The translations under genes and the position numbers were made by a program. A stretch of 64,000 nt of DNA from Lingula anatina. Taxonomy: Eukaryota; Brachiopoda; Lingulata; Lingulida; Lingulidae. The notes below the pieces were generated by a model. That model had not been told where the DNA came from. It did no database searches and saw nothing but the letters and a program-made list of their open reading frames with translations. Shown here in pieces: positions 41,580 through 51,210 of this stretch (its first letter is position 1; each line of letters starts with the position of its first letter). The stretch covers positions 229,699 through 293,698 of the forward strand of contig NW_019773681.1 in assembly GCF_001039355.2 (NCBI RefSeq). Direction: 5' to 3'.

Positions 41580-43190
41580 CATAGAGGCCCGTAGCACGTC
41601 CCCTTTAAAAAATTTTCGTAAGGCTCAATATATTTTATGAGGATGGGATTAAAAGTTGAAACCAATTTTCGGTCTTAAGTTATTTGTAAAACAGCGCTTT
41701 GGTCTTATGAAAGGAACTAACTTTCTGTATGCAGTTATGCGTCCTTAATGACGCGTTTCTTCTATAGATGGGTGGATCCTTTAAGGTAATAATAGGTATC
41801 CGATGATTAAAATTAAATTAAAGGGCAATGCAATGACCCTAGAAAATTATTTTTTACGTCAGCTTTTTTCTTAGGTTGCTTGTGTTGTGAACAGTGCTTG
41901 GTGTTCAGTTATTTATTCATTTATTTATTACTGTATTGGCTACAGTTTTGTGCTCTCAGAGATGAAAAATATATGTCAAATGACTTGATTGTGGACCACA
42001 TATTTCTAAAAGCTATTTAAAACAATATGGCAAAGTCCGTTTTTACAGCCTGCTTTCTAACCATATCAGTCTAAGCATAGACCAAGAACTTCAGTCTCAT
42101 TCTGCAACCGGCCTAAGTTTTCTTTTATTATTATTATTTTTTTTAAGTTCAACCGATTTAAAGATTGTAAACTTGCTATCTTGCACGATATATACGTTGA
42201 AGATTTGTAATAATGACAAATTCACAAACTTTCTTACCTTGTTGTTGTCACAGGGCTCAACTGCCAAATTGTCTCTATACTAAATCTATGTCTTTTAAAA
42301 AGGCTTTCATCCTCATACAGTTTTGAACTACAGCTACATCGGGACTCGACAGGTGTAGGTGTTGTTCACTCTCTCGCAAACCTCAGATTCGATAAAAATG
42401 TAGGAACTTGGCGCCGAAAACATTTGAATAACAACTGCCCTTAATTATCCGTCGCGCGGGCCTATTTTTTTTTTTTTTTAAGTTTAAACTTACCTTACCT
42501 TCCCCCAGAGGTGACAATTTCCCCTATACCTGCTGTTGCATGCCCTAACCGCCCTTCATCGATGTATTTAATTTACTCAAAATTCTACAAGGGGTCAATT
42601 CTTCCCGTCGCTTGTCTATTAACTGCTCATGTCTTGCATGGGAAGCGCAGCGGGCTTCATAACAATGACCACAAAAGTGAAAGACTGAAGAAGCAGTGAA
42701 GTATAGGACAGATACAATTGAGGCGAATGAGAAAAAATAAATCGAAAACCCATTACCGGGTCAAGTTTTAGGCTGGAAAGGAAGACGGTGTCATGTTACT
42801 GTGCGCTTGTCTTTTAGGGGAAATGTTTGTACTTTTGTTACGAAAGGATGTGCTTACTGCATGAAAGACGAAGGCATTCGTTTACTTGAACCTGCAAGTC
42901 AAACAATTTATGAAATGAAAAAATGACTGTATTTTTAATTTTCATATTTGTTTTGGAGCTTGTATTGCTGTTAAATATAGACAAAAGTGATGTGCCGCGT
43001 TGGCGACCGACCCCAACTAAAATGGGGAAAAATTGCATTTATTTAGATATATGGTATTTATTTAAATAGACAAAAAGCATGAAGTTTGGTATTAGATTGG
43101 TGATTGGGAAAGAATACAAATGACCCCATGAAAAACCTAAATGCTGTTGTTTGTGTGTTCTAAATTCGCCCACGCAGTGCATTTGGCATT
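41580..43190. other. Spacer between genes B and C
   Basis: T run at 42466-42480. A possible minus-strand donor (AACAAG/GTAAGA near 42236) might belong to a 5' exon of gene B, but nothing confirms it. No gene supported. Confidence 0.35.
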
Positions 43191-43706
43191 TCAGCCACTC
43201 AAAAATATGTATCGCATTCAGCGAGAGTTCTCACGGAGTTGGATCGATCTACATAGAACGCCAATTTTATTGTAAATGCACCTTAAGGTGTAACGAAATC
43301 AACCGCATAAACAGTCAAGAGTATGGGCCTACTTATTATTACTGGTGTAATACAAAACAGCTTTGCTGCTAATTATTATTCCGAACCACTTATCTATGCA
43401 AATTATATAGCATGAACTTAGCTGCGTACATAGATGTACATGTAGTTGTCATTAATTGTTTAATTTATTGGTTTTGTGTTTGAACCTACTGTGCTATATC
43501 AAAGCCAACGCTGCGCATAGCCCTCTTTGGGAGGAACTGTTGAAATTATGAAAAAAAAATTGGCCTAACTTTTAGACTCAAAATCTCGTCTTTAAAGATC
43601 GATGTAAATTTACTGTGTAGATGGTGGTCCACTTAATGAAGTATTTGTCTGTATTTGTCTACATATACGTATACAGCAAAATATTTCATGATTGGACTAC
43701 TTGTAC

Positions 43707-43983
43707 GACTTAGTAGCCATTAAGATCCACGGATCAAATATGGCGGGCCCTACAATAAAGAAGAGCCGACAAATTCGCTGATGGTCTCCGCGCCTCCTCA
43801 CGCACCGTCCTTGCAGGGGTCTAGCAATTAAACCTCTGAGCCGTGATTTAATCCGTTTAATGGGGCGTGCGGAGGCGGTAAGACCATCAGCAGATCAGTC
43901 GACTCTTCTTTCATGCAGGGTCCGCCATATTTGATCCGTGGATCAGAGGACCCTCGGATCTTCTGCTCTAGATGGGCTCTTAC
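43707..43983. mobile_element. CCGCGGATCAAATATGG-type MITE, long form
   Basis: Inverted GATCCACGGATCAAATATGG and CCATATTTGATCCGTGGATC arms around GATTTAATCCG. Fullest copy of the form found at 12098 and 20540. Confidence 0.7.
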
Positions 43984-44410
43984 AGTCATTATCTTCGGCC
44001 AGAGACTAAATTAATAAACTAAAATTTGGGCTAAATATCTATTGTGAACCATGGCAAATCCCTGCTGGTCACTGCTGAGATACCTAGATCACGTGATCCA
44101 CGACGTCCCGACGTCCTAGCTAAGACATTGGGAGTCCAGAAACGGAATCAAGGCAATTTATCTACTTATTCTCTATGAAATATAAATTCAATCGTACCTT
44201 CATGATGCAAAGGCCTATAAGCGCTGAGGTGAGAAGGACCAGAAGCAGTCGAAGTAACTTTCAAAACTTTTCAGTGTCCAACCCATATCTGTACCAACAT
44301 TTTTTGCATTTCACTCTAATTCTCTCTCCAAGCGTGACCTATATTTCAATGTTTTTATAGGACTAGATGTTCCAAAATGCTATATAAACGCGATGATTTA
44401 TTCTCCAATT

Positions 44411-44622
44411 ATGCAAATTAATTAGACATCTTAAGTGTTTACATTTGACAATGAAAAGTGCCACTAAAACTTGTACTTAATGCATCCAATGCAAGGATGT
44501 AAATTAGAGCACCGCGTTCTCCCAATTTTGAATCTGGCTATTCTATTTTAACATAAAATTATTTTCTAAAAAATCATTCTGATAATTGTCACAATACATT
44601 GCGCATACAACTGGCTGAAGCA
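44411..44622. repeat. Inverted copy of the 41228-41435 repeat
   Basis: Near-identical in reverse complement to 41228-41435 (for example ACAATGAAAAGTGCCACTAA on this side). It stands alone here, without the MITE arms seen at 41213. Confidence 0.75.
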
Positions 44623-44719
44623 ATGACCAATAAACAGTTTTAAAGTCACAGATGTGGAAAAATTCCTTTGGTAATGCACTATTAAGAAGGATAAAGTGAT
44701 ATACTAGTATCCAGTATAA

Positions 44720-44961
44720 GACCCCATTCCCATACCTAGATCGATCTAACGGGATCGGTCCACCTCGCTAAATTGCTTTCACCAGAAGCGACCTAGATGT
44801 CTGGTACGCCTACTAAAGCTGCTAAGCGATAGTGAATTACCCCCTAGCAGCTACAATAGGCGTGCCAGACATCAGAGCCGCTTGAGCTTAAAGCAATTTA
44901 GCGTGAATCCTCTCGGAGGTGGACCGATCCCGCTAGATCGATCTAGGAATGGGAATGGGGT
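44720..44961. mobile_element. TAGATCGATC-type palindromic MITE
   Basis: ACCCCATTCCCATACCTAGA and its inverse at the ends, with inverted CTAAATTGCTTTCA blocks around a GTGAATTACCCC core. Confidence 0.75.
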
Positions 44962-45561
44962 ACGACAGAACGAAGCAGAACGTGCACACTTATGGCCCAG
45001 TCACTGAAGTTTGCGGGGGAGACAGATAAAAAATATTCTCCCTTAAAGGGAATGATATGAATGTAAATAAAAGGGGAGATAAGAACGATTCAGGATTATA
45101 TAGGTCCATGAAGATCAGACAAAATTTGTTTTAAAAAAACAGTCATTATCAGATTTTGACATTAAAAATTTTAAACAATCCACTTGATATGAGTTCGAAT
45201 AAATTTATTATTATTATTATTATTATTTACTTATTATAATTACAATTATTAATGATGTTGTTGTTGTTGTTTTTATTATTCTTATTCTATTATTTATTTA
45301 TGTAGTATGGAAACAAATGACAAGAGCAATTATTTCACTGTAATACGTGGGGTATTGCACATGTTCGAATACGTTTTGTGAGGGTGGGGCGTGGGTGGGG
45401 GGAGAATGGGCATATGCACCTCCGAATATTTCAAGATATGGGAGGCACGTGACCCTCTGTACTCCCCGGATTCCCCATTGCACTAAAACATTATAACCTA
45501 TCCTACCTTCTCACGGGCACTCAAGTGACCTCAGTACCTGAACATATCTTAGAGACCACTC

Positions 45562-45795
45562 CAAGACCATATGGTATTAACTGTGGATCGATCTATCTCC
45601 GAGGGGATTCTCGCTAAATTGCAATCAACGTACGCGGCTTAGATGTCTGTCACGGCTACTGACGCTGCTGCGGGGTAATTAATTATCGTTAAGCAGCTTC
45701 AGACATCTAAGCCGCTTAATCTGAAAGCAATTTAGCAAGAAACCAACTGGGAGATGGATCCTATTAGATCGATCTAGGTATGGGAACCCAGTCCA
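45562..45795. mobile_element. TAGATCGATC-type palindromic MITE
   Basis: Same architecture: CTCGCTAAATTGCAATCA and its inverse, core GGGTAATTAATTATCG, right end CTAGGTATGGGAACCCAGTC. Confidence 0.65.
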
Positions 45796-46282
45796 AGAAT
45801 AAAAATTTGCGGTGTGCGCATTACAGATATGTACAAAATAAGTATGCCGAGTTGTTAGGCCTACTGGGTCACAAAGATAACAGAAGAAAATATCTTTGTT
45901 CAAATAAAGCAACATAGACTTTGGTGCAGAGGACATTTTATATAAATCCTTTACCGTGTTAAATAGCACAAGACAATTTACTGAGTAGAACTTTTAACTA
46001 GTATTCGGTCATAATCAGCTGATGACTCTCGTGTCTCCTTACACGAATGGAAGTACGGAATCGGCCGAAGTTATCCGAACGTAAATATGTTGATGGAACA
46101 ACATAAAAGTATATTTGGATATCTTGATATATCACGGTGTGTAACAAGTGTGGAATGTATTGAAAATATCCATCTACCATTAAGATTGTACTTTCTGTCT
46201 AGATCTGTCCGTCCGCTTGATCTGCTTCCGTACGTCAATTCATCCATCTAGTCATGTATCCATCTATACATCTATCTTTTTG

Positions 46283-46350
46283 TCTGTCTGTCTGTCTGCC
46301 CGTCTGTCTGTCTGTCTGTCCGATTGTCAATATCTGTCTGTCTGTATGTT
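46283..46350. repeat. CTGT microsatellite
   Basis: Imperfect TGTC/TGTCTG units. The Cys- and Ser-rich reading frames over it are artefacts of the repeat. Confidence 0.9.
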
Positions 46351-46497
46351 CGTTTGTCTGTTCGTCCGCCTGTGTGTGTTTTCTGTCCGTCCAAGTTATA
46401 CAGGCAGACACAATAACCATTTCAATAATCATTCGCTTTCATTGGCAGTGTTTTCTGAGAATATCTGTTTGTTTGTGCGTAGGAATCCATTGTGACG

Positions 46498-46600
46498 TTA
46501 CAATGACGTCAGGTGGTAGTCCTCGATTTCTTTGGTGCTTGGAATCTTCACGATGAGATTTCCGTTTTTGGCGGTAGTTTCAGCTGTTGTGGATTTTTTC
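46498..46600 (-). CDS. SLC22 gene C exon 10 (C-terminal tail)
   Basis: Acceptor TTTTCAAG, then phase-2 entry into KKSTTAETTAKNGNLIVKIP and IEDYHLTSL, then TAA. Homologous to gene B exon 10 (ETT, NG, VKIPS, Glu-rich, TS plus aliphatic end), which is the main evidence for it. Confidence 0.75.
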
Positions 46601-49172
46601 CTTGAAAATCTATTAAATATAATAAACAATGGATTAATCCGCAAATAAAGGCATTGATCGATCAATCAACAGCTGATTCCTCGTCAAACCATTTTGAAGC
46701 ACATATGCATGCGCTGGAGTAGAACTAGCTCTGCTAGCAGATTTTGTTTGTACATTTGTACAGAACTTGTTTGCGCATTCTTTTCTAATTGAAGTTTGAT
46801 CCAACCCACTTTGACGTGCACTTGATTTTATTTAATATGTCAAAAAAAAAAAATAATAATAATAAACCGATTTTGACATTTGTTACATAATGGTAGACTT
46901 AACTGTTTTAAAACTGTCGTTTTATTTGGTTCATATATTCATATCAACCAATCACTAGTTGCCTTAGATCCCATGTCAATATGCACCATCAGTCTACGTA
47001 CATGTAGATCGATCCAACTACGCGGGGACTCCCGCTGAGTGCAACCAGCTTAACTGACTGACACGCCTTGTTCTGTGTCCAAAGTACTCGTCTAATCACC
47101 GGCTTTTCTGTATTTCACTCAACGTCAGGCTGTCCCCGCATAGTTGGATCGAACCACATTGGACTGATGGTGTCTGTGTGAATGGGGCCTTACTTGGTCA
47201 AGTTCTCGGCTTCCTCTATGGTCTCAGGAAGAGGCTTGTTGGCGGTGTCCGGAAGCAGAACCGCCAGGAGCCCCGTACACACGCAGAGCACGCCGAATAT
47301 CAACAGCGGAATAGAATTGCCTATGGGTCCCTCAAACCTTGCCTCGTTCTGAAAGAAATGGCAAAGACTATTATTATACAAGAATATGGTGATTCGATGG
47401 AAAATTAAAAACACGGATATTGTCTTTAATGAAATTTTGAGGATACACTGAGAAAGGTTATGACATATCATATGATATGTGTGAGTGGATGCGCGCTTGT
47501 GGATATGAACATTATATGACCCTCAAAAAGGCATTACCGTCAAAAGAGGGGTTTTTAACACGTGTATGTATATTAAGCACGTGCACAAAAATCAACAGAC
47601 TTGTGATAATAACTTGTCTCAAACTAATCCAAGAATGTGACTTACCACAATTATCGGCGACACTACTGCCCCCAGGCGGCCAATAGTGCTCACTACACCA
47701 TAACAACGGTTCCTTGCCGCCGTTGGGAACATTTCAGCCGCCCAAATGAAGATGTCGCCGTAGGCAGAGGCCACGCCTATTTTACCAATAACATTTAGGG
47801 CAACGTAGATAGCTTGAGTTGATGAGATGTCTGAAAGTGAAAAAATTTACTGGTAGAAATCAAATATGATTGACAGGCATCAAGCTGCCTGATATCGTTA
47901 GTCTCATACTAAAATTAAATATTTCTTTTAGAGGTCCTCACTACTACTGATGGAATTTTGTAGGACAAAGCATAAAAAACGACGAACGCTGTTCGGGGAG
48001 AATCCAAATGTCAAAAAGGAGAAACATAGGCCTTTATTAATGCAACGTTCACGCGTTTAAAATTCGCACATTTCTCAAAACCCGCTCAGACCACGTGCCC
48101 ACCTTGTTGCTATCACTTGGTAGCAACGACGCACCCACGTGATCTCAACGCGATGCCCTGATTGGCTGCTCACCTTTGTCAGCATACAGATCAACTAACA
48201 CAGTTGCCAGCAGCGAGAGGCCAGCTAACAACATGCCGTGGATGTGAGGGATTTTTCTTCCTAATTTATCCATGGTGAACAACATAGTGAAGGCGGGGAG
48301 GTCGACCACTTGGATGAGGACATAGTTGACGTACAAGTCTCCCGGCAGCTTGCCGCTGTTGAGACTGATCCCCGCATACCCGAGACTGACGGAAAACCTT
48401 CAAGAAAATACAACATATCCAGCATTTCACTTATTTATTATTAATTGTGTTTGACATGGTGCCCGGTAAAATGATATCTTAAGCCAAAGAGATTCGAGCG
48501 TCAAAAAGGTCAAAAAAGAAGAAAATATGTATAAATGCAACGCTAATATCTTTTCCAAATCTAGACCTAATTTCTCTGCAATTTTTGCATTCTGGTTGAA
48601 ATAATTATAAATTTCAAAGTGCCCAGTATTTCTGAAATATAAAAACGTACTGTTTAGCAAGTATTTAACACTCCATTAGAAACCTAAACGAAACCGAAAA
48701 CATTCTAGAGCTAAATAGGCGTAAAAAGGATTCGAAGCCCACATGTCCTTTTTTTCCCTCTAGTTTTTAGTACCGTTTCACTCACCAATTCATGATGACA
48801 ACCAACAGAGTCATCACTATCCGTGGTGACTTCAGGATCCTCAACCCGCCCTGGTCAGTCACCACGATCTCCCTACACGTGTTGTCCAGGACCTCGAAAT
48901 CTTTCTCCACCAGGGGGCGACCGTTGACTTCCGATATGTATTTCATGAGTTTTTTTCCTTTTTCTCTGTTGCCTTTGATGTTTGACGTCAGAAGCCATCT
49001 TGGGGACTCGGGTATAATCCTGGCATGGAAGTTATTTCATTTTTATTAAATGATCAGTCAATTTATTTATTCATTTCTGTATGTATAATCTTAAAGTTTA
49101 TGTATGTACCAATATGATCCTTTGATCACATTCAATTTATGATACTATGAACATTACAACTAGCAAAAAAGA

Positions 49173-49228
<56 letters not shown>

Positions 49229-49873
49229 AGTTCCACTGCATGACTCTCTTTAAGACTCAAATCCAAAATTAATATTTTCTTTCTAGATTGCCTGTCATAT
49301 GTCATTCGTGCAAAAACGTCAATGAATGGAAATCTAATTTAACAGTATCAAAATATGATCTGATCAATTTTCCTAACAACATGAACAGTGTCATAACAGA
49401 ATCCCTATAACTCTCTACATTACTGTCGGGGGCATCAATGGAGGACACCACAGTCAACTTACAGACGAAATGAAAGTCCTTACCAAAAATAAGGAATAAT
49501 GCTGAATATCGGAACCGAGGCTATGAGGAGGAGATGGTTCCAGTTTTTCACGGAATATGCTAGTCCCGCAGTGGAAACTGAGCCGACGATCCAGCTGTAT
49601 TCAACCATAATACCCACCAGCATTCTTTTTGATGTGCCGACCAGTTCAAGAACTGCAAGGTTGAGAGAGGATATTAAATTAATATTAATAATGGTACTAG
49701 TATCAGGCCCGTAGCCAGCAATTTCAAAGGGGGGGGGGGTCTTTTTCTGAAAAAGTGGACCTTTTACCGAAAAATCCCCATGTACTTATGTCAAATTTTA
49801 CTCAGAGTAGACCTTTTTTCAGCAAAAGGGGGTTCTTTCGAACCTCTTGAACTCCCTATGGCTGCGGGCCTGT

Positions 49874-49904
<31 letters not shown>

Positions 49905-51172
49905 TTAAGATTTTCTATTATTATCCTTTTACGGATTCGCTCTATTATTTTATATAAAATGTAACTTAATGTAGTAATTGAGGCAACACGTCAGCTTGTA
50001 ATGTGANCCCCCCCCCCCCCCCCCCTGGCTACAGGCCTGAGTGAAATATACGTGACTGAAAAGTGTAGAACAGTTTCATGAGCTATGTTATTGTAATAGA
50101 CTTGTGAAGATTCTTTTGCTGGTAAGATCAGACAAATAGAAGTAAATATAGACAAAAGAATCTTCACAAGTCTGTGACTGAAAAGGTCCTAAAATCCAAT
50201 GGGTACGCCATATTTCGAAGATGAGTTCAAAGTTTTGGTCAGGCCTGTGTTGTGTGATCTGACGTGTGTACGCAAATATTTTAAAGAGCACTGTACATTG
50301 TACGAAGGTTCTTCCCAGCAGACAAACGACATTGATTCACCGTTGAATCAACGTTAATTTTGGTGGATCAACGTTGAATCAACGTAGAATCAATGTCGTT
50401 TGCCTGCTGGGTTATTCCTCTATAAAACATACTGCTGACATTTGAATTTAAGTCACTGTTAAACTTGGGTCCCATTCACAACATTAGACTAACTAATCCG
50501 CGGATCAAATATGGCCGACCCACTTGAATGCTTGTTGCGCAATCCCCGCGGGAAATCTATCCAGTGTCTATTATGGGATAAGACAGCAAGCTTTTAAGCT
50601 GGTCGCCATATTTGATCCGCAGACAAGTTGGTCCGCTGTTGTGAATGCGTCCTTACTGAGGTTCAGCCCCGCCCCGAATGTTCCACAGATGCAGAGGCCG
50701 ACCACGAAGCGCATGAAGGCGAATGAATGATGGTCGGGAGCAAACGCCGAGCACACCCCGAATAGAGCCCCCAGCAACGTAGATATGAGATATATTGGTT
50801 TTCGACCAAACCTAAGATGAATCGAAGCTGAATAAATGATACATGATGATATGATAAAGAGTTGAAAATAATTACACATTTACAAGTATTTTCGTTATTT
50901 TTCAATGATGGCTTCATTTAAATTCTGATGTTTAAAGCCACTAACGGAATTATTGGAAGTCATTAAAACTTTTTTCACTTATTAATTAATTAAATTTCAA
51001 CACCGTATTTTAATGTCAATACAGTTTAGTTTTTAGTGTTTGGTCTCAAGGTACTGGTATTAATAATTCAAATGAAATTTTCACAATATTTAAATGTTTT
51101 AAGTCGAGCACTGCTTTTGAAAAGCAACTGAGTTTCAACACTTACGAGTGCATATAACATATCATCATTTCA

Positions 51173-51210
<38 letters not shown>

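Noticed and set aside
46217-46556. Cys/Ser-rich open frames resembling a small secreted peptide
   Set aside because: Produced by the CTGT microsatellite in two frames.
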